Shown in pieces: positions 40,916 to 51,100 of a stretch of 64,000 nucleotides of DNA (the first letter of the stretch is position 1; every line of letters begins with the position of its first letter). Below the pieces are notes generated by a model. The model did no database searches and had not been told where the DNA came from. It was given only the letters and a program-made list of their open reading frames with translations. Source of the stretch: Pseudomonas putida. GTDB taxonomy: Bacteria > Pseudomonadota > Gammaproteobacteria > Pseudomonadales > Pseudomonadaceae. The translations under genes and the position numbers were made by a program. The DNA lies in assembly GCA_041071465.1 (NCBI GenBank), contig CP163498.1:4296001-4360000 (forward strand), given 5' to 3'.

Positions 40916-41542
40916 TCAGGCCGCCAGCTCCTTGAGGTTGTACAGCAGGCCACCGGCGGCGATCAGCAGCAGGGCGACGCCCGAGGCCAGGCTGATGACG
41001 CGGTTGCTGCGCTGCGAGGCGATCTTGCCGATGGCGAAGATGTACAGGCTGAGCACGGCGAAATCGATGGCCACCCACAGCAATGACAGCACCACCATGC
41101 TCTTGCCGAACGACTCGGTGATCTGGATGAACTGGGGGAAGAAAGCGATGAAGAAAATGATGTCCTTGGGGTTGGAAATACCCACCATGAAACCTTGTAG
41201 CAGCCCGCCACGCCCGGCCTTTGGGGCCTCGCTCGCCGCTTCCTGGGTTGGTGACTGCAGGGCGTCCCTCAGCGTGCCCACGGCGATGTAGCCAATGAAC
41301 AGGCAGCCCAGCAGGCTCATGGTACTGAGCCATGCCTTGTCGATGGCGGCGCTGGTGAGGATGATCCAGGCGGCGGCGCCGATCAGCACCAGTGACGCCC
41401 AGTTGGTGCCGACAGCGGTGAACATGGCCTTGCGTGAGCCGGAGGCAGCGGCCGTGTTGACGATCAGTGCCACCACCGGCCCGGGGGTGGCGATAAGGAG
41501 CAGGACGGTGAGGGCATAAGTGGCGGTGAGTGCGGTATTCAC
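40916..41542 (-). CDS. LysE family amino acid exporter
   Basis: 208-residue inner membrane exporter with six hydrophobic segments; GTG 41542 starts VNTALTATYALTVLLLIATPGPVVALIVNTAAASGSRKAM, the LysE/RhtB signature region. The later motif MVGISNPKDIIFFIAFFPQF is diagnostic. The start lies 2 bases after the stop of the upstream YqcI/YcgG gene, so the two are translationally coupled. It probably exports the product or substrate of that enzyme. Confidence 0.9.
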   Translation of the reverse strand: MNTALTATYALTVLLLIATPGPVVALIVNTAAASGSRKAMFTAVGTNWASLVLIGAAAWIILTSAAIDKAWLSTMSLLGCLFIGYIAVGTLRDALQSPTQEAASEAPKAGRGGLLQGFMVGISNPKDIIFFIAFFPQFIQITESFGKSMVVLSLLWVAIDFAVLSLYIFAIGKIASQRSNRVISLASGVALLLIAAGGLLYNLKELAA

Positions 41543-41544
41543 GG

Positions 41545-42333
41545 TCAGTTCTCGATCAGTATGTCGGGTGTCGCCAGGTGTGCGGCATGGGCGTGGAACG
41601 GGCAGCGCGCTGGATTGAGCGAGCCTGCCTCCTGCAGTTGATACTGCTTCCACTCGTAGTTGTCGGCGTCGCCGAAAGCGCCAAGGGTGTCGGGGACGAC
41701 GCCGTCGTTGTAATGGTGCACGCGCTCACGAATGCGCTCGCGGATTCGCTTGCCACTCTCGGTATTGGCGTTGGCCACTTCGTCGAAGTTCGCCCGTGGG
41801 TTGATGACGAACGTGACGTGCTGGCCGAGGTTGCGGCTTTTCATTTGCTGATGGCCGGGGAAGTTCATGTTGATGAACAGCGGCATGCCGGCATAGCAGA
41901 ACGACCAGCCCGAATCGTCAGGGTCGGTCGGAATGCCCTGTGGCCAAGGGTGTGGGTCGCGTGCATGCACCCCGCGCAGCACCTTCCAGGCCAACGCTTG
42001 CTGCTCGGCGAGGTTGCTGCCGGCTGGCGTTTCGAGAAACACCACCAAAGGGCTGCCGATGCGCTGCTTGGCGGTGATTTGTGCGACGGTGCGCACATAG
42101 TCGGCCAAGCCCTGCGCGATGTCATCGGCGAGTTGCTCGGCGCGGGCGAACAGAATGTGACAGGTTTCGCCGTTTACCGCCTTGCGGCCGAACAAGCAGG
42201 GGAATTCGGGGTTGGCGAGAACACTGCGAAAGTGTTCTATGGTTTTGTACGTCCAGTGTTGCATGTTAGGACCATGTTCCGCGGCTAGCTCTAGCGCATC
42301 CAGGCGATAGCAATTTCCATATCCCGTAAACAT
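41545..42333 (-). CDS. YqcI/YcgG family protein, candidate heme N-oxygenase
   Basis: 262 residues; ATG 42333 follows GGGGAAA (ATG 42264 is an alternative). Family features: HWTYKTIEHFRSVLANPEFPCLFGRKAVNGE (with Cys46), FLETPAG, PLFINMNFPGHQQMKSRNLG, FVINPRANFDEV and a C-terminal CPFH motif (Cys244). From memory, some YqcI/YcgG proteins are heme-dependent N-hydroxylases of arginine-like compounds (for example GntA in guanitoxin synthesis); whether this one is, is inference. First gene of a three-gene operon, divergent from a LysR regulator. Confidence 0.8.
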   Translation of the reverse strand: MFTGYGNCYRLDALELAAEHGPNMQHWTYKTIEHFRSVLANPEFPCLFGRKAVNGETCHILFARAEQLADDIAQGLADYVRTVAQITAKQRIGSPLVVFLETPAGSNLAEQQALAWKVLRGVHARDPHPWPQGIPTDPDDSGWSFCYAGMPLFINMNFPGHQQMKSRNLGQHVTFVINPRANFDEVANANTESGKRIRERIRERVHHYNDGVVPDTLGAFGDADNYEWKQYQLQEAGSLNPARCPFHAHAAHLATPDILIEN

Positions 42334-42493
42334 GATTTCCCCAGGCGTTGATTTAAGTGAACGTTCCAGTCACATGCAGGCAGGATCTTGGTTATGTTTG
42401 TTATTTACCTGCATTTTCCGAGACGCTTCTGACGTTGTAAAACGCGTGGAACTATGACCTACTATTAGTCTCACTCATGCTCGGGACGTCGCC

Positions 42494-43414
42494 ATGTCGG
42501 AACGGATTCAGGCCTTGCACGCGCTGCGTGCCTTCGAGGTGGCCTCTCGCTATGGCTCCTTCACCCGTGCAGCTGAAGAGCTGGCCCTGACCCAGGGTGC
42601 GGTCAGCCACCACATCAAGACGCTCGAAGCCATGTTCGGCTGTGACCTGTTCGAACGTCGCGGCCCTGAACTGAGCCTGACCGAGCACGGCCGCCTGCTG
42701 GCACAAGAGCTGAAAGTGGGTTTCAAGATCATCGAAAATGCCTGCGCGTTGCTGCGCCAGGACCGCTATGGCTTGCGCCTCAAGGCCCCGTCCACGCTCA
42801 CCGTGCGCTGGCTGCTGCGGGCGCTGGATGCGTTCAAGAAAATCGAGGACAACTGCAGTGTGCAGCTGTCCAGCGTGTGGATGGACATCGACAGCGTGGA
42901 CTTCTATTCCGAGCCCTACGACTGCGCCATTCTTCTGGCCAATGGGCGCTTTCCCGCCGATATCGAGAGCTTCAAGCTGTTCGATGAATGGCTGATTCCG
43001 GTATGCCACCCCAATTACATGGCGCAGGCACAACCGCAACTGTCCGACCTGACCCGATGCGAGTTCCTGCACCCATCCCCCGACCGCCGTGACTGGCGGC
43101 GTTGGTTGGCGCGCATGGATGCGCTGGACATCAGCATTGACCAGGGGCAGGTGTTCGATACCCTCGACCAGGGCATTTCGGCCGCTCAGCAGGGCCTGGG
43201 CATTTCAGTGGTCGACCTGGTGCTGGCCAGTGCCGACCTGGCGGCCGGGCGCTTGGTCACACCATTCAAGCATGCGGTGGCCACGGGCGACGGTTATTAC
43301 ATGACCTGGCTCAAGGCCAGCCCAAAAGCGCGGCAGATGCACAAGCTGCGCGACTTCCTGCTCGGCCAGGTAGCGCCGCTGGCCTACAAGGACATCAACT
43401 ACCTGTACGGTTGA
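42494..43414 (+). CDS. LysR-type regulator (GcvA-like), divergent to the YqcI operon
   Basis: N-terminal helix-turn-helix (ALHALRAFEVASRYGSFTRAAEELALTQGAVSHHIKTLEAMFG) and a periplasmic-binding-like effector domain. 306 residues. The 160-base gap to the divergent YqcI/YcgG gene is the normal place for a LysR operator, so it most likely controls that operon, perhaps in response to an amino acid. The convergent LysR gene at 43395 overlaps its 3' end by 20 bases. Confidence 0.9.
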   Translation: MSERIQALHALRAFEVASRYGSFTRAAEELALTQGAVSHHIKTLEAMFGCDLFERRGPELSLTEHGRLLAQELKVGFKIIENACALLRQDRYGLRLKAPSTLTVRWLLRALDAFKKIEDNCSVQLSSVWMDIDSVDFYSEPYDCAILLANGRFPADIESFKLFDEWLIPVCHPNYMAQAQPQLSDLTRCEFLHPSPDRRDWRRWLARMDALDISIDQGQVFDTLDQGISAAQQGLGISVVDLVLASADLAAGRLVTPFKHAVATGDGYYMTWLKASPKARQMHKLRDFLLGQVAPLAYKDINYLYG

Positions 43415-44291
43415 ACACCCGCTCGAGCATGAAATCGATGAACACCCGCAGCTTCGGCGGCATATGCCGCCCGGACGGCCACAGCAGGTAGAAGCTGCCG
43501 CGCTGTTCCATGAAATCGTCGAGTACGCTGACCAGCGAACCGTTGCCCAGTTCACGGCCTACGGTGAAGTCCGGCAGGCAGGTGATGCCGCGGTGGTTCA
43601 CGGCAAAGCAGACGCGTGTCTCGACATGGTTGCAAACCATCGAAATGGGAATGTCGTAGGCGTGCTCGGGGTGCTCCTGGCGCAGCGGCCAGGTTTCCAG
43701 TTTGCCGTTGCTGGGGAAGCGGTAGTGCAGGCAGGTGTGCGTGGCCAGCTCGCGTGGGTGCAGGGGTGTGCCGCGTTCGCGCAGGTAGTCGGGCGAGGCC
43801 ACCAGGCGGTGCTGGAAGTGCCCCAGGAACTTGGCATTGAGCCGTGAATCCACCGGCTGCCCGCCGCGCATGACCACATCGAAGCCTTCGCCGACGATAT
43901 CCACCATACGGTCGGAGAAGTCCAGGTCCAGTTCCACTTGCGGGTACAGCGCCATGAACTCGGCCAGTGCCGGCATCACCAGCCCGGTCACCTGCGGCAT
44001 GCTCACCCGCAGGCGCCCGCGCGGGGTTTCGCTGGCTTGCGACAGTTCCTGCTCGGTCGCCTCGATTTCGGCGAGGATGCGCCGGCTGCGGTCAAGGAAC
44101 AACGTGCCCTCGGCGGTGAGGGTGATGCTGCGTGTGCTGCGGTGGAACAGGCGTACGCCCAAGCGGTTCTCCAGGCGCGCCACGCGCTTGCCGACTGCCG
44201 AGGCACTGATCCCCAGTGACTGGCCCGCGGCGACAAAGCTGCGGGTTTCGGCCACTCGATTGAAGACCACGAAGCCGCTGAGGCTGTCCAT
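43395..44291 (-). CDS. LysR-type regulator, divergent to an MFS exporter
   Basis: 298 residues from ATG 44291 (MDSLSGFVVFNRVAETRSFVAAGQSLGISASAVGKRVARLENRLG), a CrgA-like helix-turn-helix, with effector-binding domain including GLVMPALAEFMALYPQVELDLDFSDRMVDIVGEGFDVVMRGG over about 95-140. Upstream in-frame codons to 44444 do not read like a LysR start. Divergent from the transporter at 44411 by 119 bases and very likely its regulator. Confidence 0.88.
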   Translation of the reverse strand: MDSLSGFVVFNRVAETRSFVAAGQSLGISASAVGKRVARLENRLGVRLFHRSTRSITLTAEGTLFLDRSRRILAEIEATEQELSQASETPRGRLRVSMPQVTGLVMPALAEFMALYPQVELDLDFSDRMVDIVGEGFDVVMRGGQPVDSRLNAKFLGHFQHRLVASPDYLRERGTPLHPRELATHTCLHYRFPSNGKLETWPLRQEHPEHAYDIPISMVCNHVETRVCFAVNHRGITCLPDFTVGRELGNGSLVSVLDDFMEQRGSFYLLWPSGRHMPPKLRVFIDFMLERVFNRTGS

Positions 44292-44410
44292 GCTGCATAC
44301 CTGATTGCGGACATTGGTGTCCTGGGTGAGTGGCATTGTAACCGTCTTTTTCCGTAATGCGTGGGTCTTGCAGACTGTTCCTCTCGTTTTCCTACGCAAG
44401 GCAAAAGCAC

Positions 44411-45601
44411 ATGTCCCAAACACCTTCCGCATCGTTGCTGGCAACCAGTAACGAACGCTTGCCGCTCAGCGGGCTGCTGGCGCTGGCCATGACCGGCTTC
44501 ATCGCCATCCTCAGCGAAACCCTGCCGGCTGGCCTGCTCGACCAGATCGCCGAGGGTATGCACATCAGCCAGGCCATGGCCGGGCAATGGGTGACGGCCT
44601 ATGCCCTGGGCTCGTTGCTGACCGCCATTCCACTGGTGACCTTGACCCAAGGCTGGTATCGGCGCCGGGCGTTGTTGCTGGCGATCGTCGGTTTCGTACT
44701 GTTCAACGGGCTGACGGCCGTGTCGAATTCCAACAGCCTGACCTTGGTGCTGCGCTTTTTTACCGGCGCTGCAGCCGGGCTGGCTTGGGGTTTGATCGCC
44801 GGTCACGCGCGGCGCATGGTGCCGGTGGCACAGCAGGGGCGAGCCATGGCTTTGGCCATGCTCGGCCAGCCGATTGCCCTGTCGCTTGGCTTGCCGATTG
44901 CCACCTGGCTAGGTGCGGGGCTGGGCTGGCGCGCGACGTTCGTGGTGGTCACGCTGGTGGCGTTGCTGTTGGTGGTGTGGGTATTGCGGTCGGTGCCGGA
45001 CTACCCTGGGCACACCGCCGGCAAGCGTCCAGCGGCCATGCAGGTGCTGCGCACACCGGGGGTGATGCTCGTGCTGCTGGTGATCCTCAGCTGGATCCTT
45101 GGCCATAACATTCTCTACACCTATATCGTGCCACTACTGGCGGCGGCTGGCATGGTGACGGAAATTGGCCCAGTGTTGATGGTGTTTGGCCTGTCGGCCC
45201 TGGCCGGGATTGGCCTGGTGGGGTTGCTGGTCGACCGGCATCTGCGCACGCTGGTGCTATTGAGCCTGGCGGGTTTTGCCCTGGCTACGTTGGCTTTGGG
45301 GCAGGCGTCGTCGTGGCTGATGTACCTGAGCATCGCTTTGTGGGGCGTGACCTACGGCGGTGCGCCGACTCTGTTGCAGACCGCTTGCGCCGATGCGGCG
45401 GGCGAAGGCGGGGATGTGGCGCAGTCGATGCTGGTGACGGTGTGGAACAGCGCCATTGCCCTGGGCGGGATCATTGGCGGCTTGCTGTTGAGCGGCCCAG
45501 GAGTGGAAGGGTTTGGCGCGGTGGTACTGGGCCTGATCGCGCTGGCCTGGCTGTTGAGCTGGGCCGGGCGGCGCAGCGGGTTTGTGCCAGGAAGGCGCTA
45601 A
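44411..45601 (+). CDS. MFS drug/sugar efflux transporter (DHA1, AraJ-like)
   Basis: 396 residues with about 12 transmembrane segments. N-terminal LSGLLALAMTGFIAILSETLPAGLLDQIAEGMHIS and the DHA1 motif WVTAYALGSLLTAIPLVTLTQGWYRRRALL; C-terminal motif at WGVTYGGAPTLLQTACADAAGEGGDVAQSMLVTVWNSAIALGG (about 325-370). ATG 44411. Substrate unknown. Divergent LysR gene probably regulates it. Confidence 0.88.
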   Translation: MSQTPSASLLATSNERLPLSGLLALAMTGFIAILSETLPAGLLDQIAEGMHISQAMAGQWVTAYALGSLLTAIPLVTLTQGWYRRRALLLAIVGFVLFNGLTAVSNSNSLTLVLRFFTGAAAGLAWGLIAGHARRMVPVAQQGRAMALAMLGQPIALSLGLPIATWLGAGLGWRATFVVVTLVALLLVVWVLRSVPDYPGHTAGKRPAAMQVLRTPGVMLVLLVILSWILGHNILYTYIVPLLAAAGMVTEIGPVLMVFGLSALAGIGLVGLLVDRHLRTLVLLSLAGFALATLALGQASSWLMYLSIALWGVTYGGAPTLLQTACADAAGEGGDVAQSMLVTVWNSAIALGGIIGGLLLSGPGVEGFGAVVLGLIALAWLLSWAGRRSGFVPGRR

Positions 45602-45637
45602 AACACTCACCCCAGGCACGACAAAGGTAGAATCATC

Positions 45638-45651
45638 TCATCTACAGATGA
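45638..45651. promoter_or_regulatory. 14-base palindrome upstream of polB
   Basis: TCATCT-AC-AGATGA, 17 bases before the GTG start of polB. A wider pair AATCATC/GATGATT surrounds it. It could be an operator; it does not match the CTG(N10)CAG LexA box. Confidence 0.4.
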
Positions 45652-45667
45652 TTCAGAGGTCGACGCA

Positions 45668-48026
45668 GTGGAGTTGCAGCAGGGCTTTGTCCTGACCCGG
45701 CATTGGCATGACACGCCCGAAGGCACTTGCGTGGAGTTCTGGCTGGCCACCGATCAGGGGCCGCGGCAGCTGCGCCTGGCGCCCAGGAGTCGGTGGCGTT
45801 CATCCCCAGGCGCAGGCTGAGCATGCCCGTGTTCTGCTGTCCAAGGAGCCTGGCGTTCAGCTCAAGCCGCTGCGGCTGAAGGGCTTCGACCAGCGCCCGG
45901 TGCTTGGCCTGTATTGCCGCCAACACCGGCAACTGATGCAGCTGGAGCAACGCCTGCGCAGCGCGGGTATCGAGGTGTACGAGGCCGATATCCGCCCGCC
46001 CGAGCGCTATCTGATGGAGCGCTTCATCACCGCCCCTGTGCAGTTCACCGGTCAGCCGAATGCCCAGGGTGTTTATTGCGACGCCCAGCTCAAGCCTTTG
46101 CCCGGCTATCGCCCACCGCTGCGTCTGGTGTCGCTGGATATCGAGACCAGCGAACGGGGAGAGTTGTACAGCATTGCCCTGGAAGGGTGTGGCCAGCGTC
46201 AGGTGTACATGCTTGGCCCGGCCAACGGCGACGCTGATGGCGTCGACTTCGCTCTGCACTATTGCGATGACCGTGCCGCGTTGCTCGACTGCCTCAACCA
46301 ATGGATGGCCACGCACGATCCGGATGCGATCATCGGCTGGAACCTGATCCAGTTCGACCTGCGCCTTTTGCATGAACACGCCAAACTGTTGCAGGTACCG
46401 CTGGCATTAGGCCGCAACGGTGCCCCCATGACCTTGCGCAGCCACGCCGGGGGCGGCCATGTATTCGCCGACGCACCGGGGCGGCTGTTGATCGATGGCA
46501 TCGAAGCACTGCGCTCGGCGACCTGGAGCTTTCCGTCGTTCAGCCTGGAAAGTGTTGCGCAGACCCTGCTCGGAGAAGGCAAGGCCATCGACACGCCGTA
46601 CCAGCGCATGGATGAAATCAACCGCCGTTTCGCCGAAGACAAACCGGCACTGGCACGCTACAACCTCAAGGACTGCGAGCTGGTCACCCGCATCTTCGCC
46701 CATACCCGCCTGCTCGAGTTCCTGCTGGAGCGTGCTTCGGTCACCGGGCTGGCGGTAGACCGCAGCGGTGGTTCGGTGGCCGCTTTCTGTCACCTGTACA
46801 TCCCGCAGATGCACCGTTTGGGCTTTGTCGCCCCCAACCTCGGCAGCCGCCCCGATGAAGCCAGCCCCGGTGGCTTTGTCATGGATTCGCGTCCAGGCCT
46901 GTACGACTCGGTGCTGGTGCTGGACTACAAGAGCCTCTACCCGTCGATCATCCGTACTTTTCTGATCGACCCGGTTGGGCTGGTCGAGGGCCTGCGCTTG
47001 CCCGACGATGAGCATTCGGTGGAGGGCTTTCGCGGTGGGCGTTTCTCGCGCAGCCAGCATTGCCTGCCGGCCATTGTCGAGCGTGTCTGGCAGGGCCGGG
47101 AAGCGGCCAAGCGTGAGGGCAATGCGCCGCTGTCGCAGGCACTGAAGATCATCATGAATGCCTTTTATGGGGTGTTGGGGTCGAGCGGTTGCCGTTTCTT
47201 CGACCCGCGCCTGGCCTCGTCGATCACCATGCGCGGTCACCAGATCATGCGCCAGACTCGCACGCTGATCGAGGCCAGGGGTTATGAGGTCATCTATGGT
47301 GACACCGACTCCACCTTCGTCTGGCTCAAAGGTGCCCATGACGAAGCAGCCGCGGCGCAGATCGGCCGCGAACTGGTGGCTCAGGTCAACCAGTGGTGGC
47401 GTGAGCACCTGCGCCAGCAGATGAACCTGCAAAGCGCGCTGGAGCTGCAGTTCGAGGTGCATTATCGGCGGTTTCTGATGCCTACCATTCGTGGCGCCGA
47501 TGAGGGTAGCAAGAAGCGTTATGCCGGCTTGGTGCAGCGTGCCGACGGCAGCGAGGATGTGGTCTACAAGGGCCTGGAGTCGGTGCGCACCGACTGGTCG
47601 CCACTGGCGCAGCAGTTTCAGCAGGCGCTGTATGGGCGAATCTTTCGCGGCCAGCCGTACCGCGACTATGTGCGCCTTTACGTGCAGCAGACCCTGGCGG
47701 GCGAACTGGACGACCTGCTGGTGTATCGCAAGCGCCTGCGCCGGCCGCTGGCTGACTACCAGCGCAACGTGCCACCCCATGTGCGTGCCGCACGCCAGGC
47801 CGATGAGTACAACAGCCGCCTCGGCCGCCCCCGTCAGTACCAGCGCGGTGGCTGGATCAGTTACGTCATTACCACCGCCGGCCCCGAGCCGATGGAGAAC
47901 CTGCAATCGCCGATCGACTACGAACACTACCTCAGCCGGCAGTTGCAGCCGGTGGCCGATGCCATCCTGCCGTTCGTTGGCGATGACTTCGCCACCTTGA
48001 CCGGTCGCCAGTTACAACTGTTCTGA
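45668..48026 (+). CDS. polB: DNA polymerase II (family B), frameshifted near the 5' end
   Basis: Damage-inducible polymerase with proofreading, used in restart and translesion synthesis. GTG 45668 follows AGAGGT and reads [19 protein letters not shown], like E. coli PolB. Two single C losses, at CCC 45782-45784 and CCCC 45804-45807, flank [25 protein letters not shown]; restoring both gives 786 residues. Exonuclease motif [12 protein letters not shown] (about residue 155), polymerase motif [11 protein letters not shown], motif [14 protein letters not shown], and motif C YGDTDSTF are all intact. The NEL ligase gene follows after 79 bases. Confidence 0.93.
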
Positions 48027-48105
48027 CCGCAGGCGTTAGTTATCTAGCGCCCGACGTAAAGCATGCTGCTTAGCCTTGCCTCTTTTCATGAAGAGGCCTC
48101 AGGCA

Positions 48106-51100
48106 ATGGACACTACTCCGCTATCAAGCGCACAGGCAGCCATCGATGCTTTCCAGGACGGCATCATCGGCAAGCGCCTGCCACTCTGGTTGCGTCAGGC
48201 ACCCGCCGAGCAACTGCCAGAGATCAGCATGGCATTGGCAAATAGCCTGCGCTGTCGTGAGCAAGTGAATGCGCTGCTGCGGGGCATCGAAAGCATCGAC
48301 AGTTTCGTTGCAGCGGGCCTGGAAAAGGCCCTTGGCGAGCGTTACGGGATTGTTCGTAACGCGCGCGCGCTCAGGTTTCTGGAGGGCCGTCGGGAACCTG
48401 TGATCAACAGTCAGCCGGTTGGCGCGCACCTTACCGAAGTGGTCTACGAAGAAAAGCCGCTGCTCGAGGTGGTCCTGCGCAACTTCACTGCCGAGCAGGC
48501 CCAGGCGGGTGGCCAGCCGCGTGGTAATCGCCTACTGGTTTCGCGTCAGGGCAGGGGTGCACCGCCCACCAGCATCGAACTTGCCACGCTGTGCCGTGAG
48601 CTGGATTTGGGGGCGTGTTATCAACGTCACCTGGATTCCATTCTGAAGCCCGCGGGTGATGCCAGGCGCGTGGAGTCTCAGCTTGGGGATACCAGCCGCC
48701 ACGCCATGCTGGTGGACGCCTATAAAGCCAGGCAGGAGGGAAAGCTGGATGACAGCGAGCTCAAACTGATGGTGACTGTGTGCGCGGATGGCAAGCTGCT
48801 GCGTCTGGCGGGGGACCGTGTTGAAGCCAGGCAACTGAAGCTGCTGGGTTGCCTTATCGAGCAGGTGATCGTGTTCGAGGTAATTGACCAGGGCGTTCTT
48901 TTCAATACCACGCGCCGGGTATTGCTCTATGTGCCTGGGGATCCGGTGTCACCTTGGAGCGTATTCGACAGCATCGACAAATTGAACCGGGAACTGGGTC
49001 GCCGCTTTCGAGACAAGGCCTATCAGCGTTTCTTCAGCCGCTTCGTGCTGCGCCGTGACAGCCAGGCGTTTTTCGCTCAGGTCATGGCGCTATTCGATGA
49101 TCTGGCGGTTTGGGCATTCCGTGATCTCGAGCCGCGTTTGCACCCTTACCCGCAACCGTTGTTCAACAGCCTGGCACAGGCACGTATACGCCAGATCAAG
49201 GAAGATGCAGCGATGATCGCGGTACCTGTGGCACGGCTTGATCGTGAGGTTCAGCGCCAGCATGACGAGCGCCTGGAGGCCGAGGGGTGGGCACTGCTCA
49301 ACCTGGCCAGCTTCTTTGTGCCGGGCCTTGGCGTGGCGCTGCTTGCCGTGACGGCTTGGGAGCTGCTGGGCGAGGTCTACCATGGCTTCGAGGCATGGCA
49401 GGAAGGGGATCGCCAAGCGGCACTCGATCATTTGACCCATGTCGCCACTGACCTTGTCGTGCTTGCGACCACGGTTGCGGGGGTTGCCGTGGCACGACGG
49501 ATTTGGGCGCGCTCCGCGTGCGTTGATGCCATGTTGCCGGCTCGGCTGGAGGACGGCACTGTCAAACTCTGGCAACTCGATTTGACGCCGTTTCAAAGCC
49601 AGCCCCCCGTTGCGGCCACCGGCCAGGACGCATTGGGCATTCGGCGCCTGGATGGGCAGGCCTGGATCGAAATGGACGGGTATGACTACCGCGTGACGGC
49701 GCCGGCTGGCGACGGTCAGTGGCAACTGTGCCCCGTCGACGGCCACGGGCCGATGCTACGTCACAATGGTGCTGGCGCTTGGCGATTGTGGAGCGAGCAA
49801 CCGAGTCAGTGGGCCGATAGATACCGCATGTTCCGGCGCTTTGGCGGGGCATTCAGCAGGCTGGGTGACGAAGAGATCGACCAGGTCCTGCTGCTTCATG
49901 ACCTTGATGGTGACGATGTGCGTAGCTTGCATGTACATGCCCAGGCGCCAAGCCCAGGCATGCTTGACAGTGTGCTGCGGGTCAAGCTCGATCAGCGCAT
50001 TCGCAGCATGATTGGTTGTCTGCGCAGTGGCATGCCGGTAGAGGATGTAACCGTGCTTGAACATGCGCGGCGGTTGCCAGGTGCGGATGGCCTGCCAGAT
50101 CAGGCACTGGCTGAGTTGGCATGGACGCAGCGCCGAACACTATTGCATCACCTGTACGAAGCGCTGCAGCCTACCGACAGCCCTGGCAGCGCAGCCCTAC
50201 GCCGGGTTTTTCCAGGGTTGCACGTGCGCGCTGCACAAGCGTTGGTAAAAGCCGCCAATGGTGTCGAGCGCAAGCGTCTGCTCTCTAGCGGCAGGGTTGC
50301 GCTGGGGCTGGCCGAAGCGGCCAGGGGCAGCCTGTCGGCTATGCGTCAGGTCCGGGTACTTGAAGCGCTGTACCTGGATACGCCACAGAATGCAGACCTG
50401 GCTCGGGTGGCCCTGGGCCTCTTGCGGTACCTGCCTGGAAGCGAACAAGGTGTGCGCTGGCGCTTGTACGAAGGTTACCTGGATGGGCCGAAGCTGGCGC
50501 AAACCGAACAGGGGCAGCGGGCGTTCGATCTGGTGCACTTGAATGGCAGTTTCCAGTTGCTTGATGACCAAGGCACGGCGCTCGGGGCGCCGGGAGAGTT
50601 GTTCGACGTCATGGCGCTAGCCTATACCGATGAGCAACGTGAGGCGATGAGGGTCGGCGAGCCGTTCTCGCACAACCTCAGGGTGCTGCTGGGGCGCGAA
50701 GCAGTCAGCCGCCGTGATGAGATCGCTCGTCTGCTCGGCGCGGTACGCCCGGGCGCTGTTCGAATGCCCCTGCGCTTGGCAGATGGGCGTTTGGGCTACC
50801 CGCTGGGTGGCGCTGGCGTGAGTGGTTTCGCATCGAGAGGCAGAGCCCTGAGAGCAACGCTGCGGGATCTCTTTCCTTGGTTGAGTGATGTGCAGATCGA
50901 GACCCTCGTCGATGAGGCCAGGCGTTCAGGGCATCAACTTGAACGGGTACTGAGCGACCTGAGCAATGAGCTCACGGTACTGCGCAACACGCTGGATACC
51001 TGGGTGGCACAGGGACAGGGCGAAGCCAGGGAGGATCGAGATGCCTTGCGCCAGACCTTGTTCAATTGCTGGAGACGGTCGGTCGGTGTTGGGGCGTTGC

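Noticed and set aside
39647..41333. 512-codon form of the SGNH protein extending into the LysE gene
   Set aside because: The extension runs antisense-like through the LysE coding region in another frame; ATG 40877 has a ribosome site.
45631..45653. LexA box at polB
   Set aside because: The palindrome here is TCATCT-AC-AGATGA; it lacks CTG and CAG at the required spacing.
46407..47927. 506-codon minus-strand frame opposite polB
   Set aside because: Antisense shadow; all polymerase motifs are on the plus strand.
48076..48105. Longer start for the second NEL protein
   Set aside because: Neither TTG 48076 nor ATG 48088 has a ribosome site; ATG 48106 has AAGAGG at good spacing and aligns with the paralogue start.
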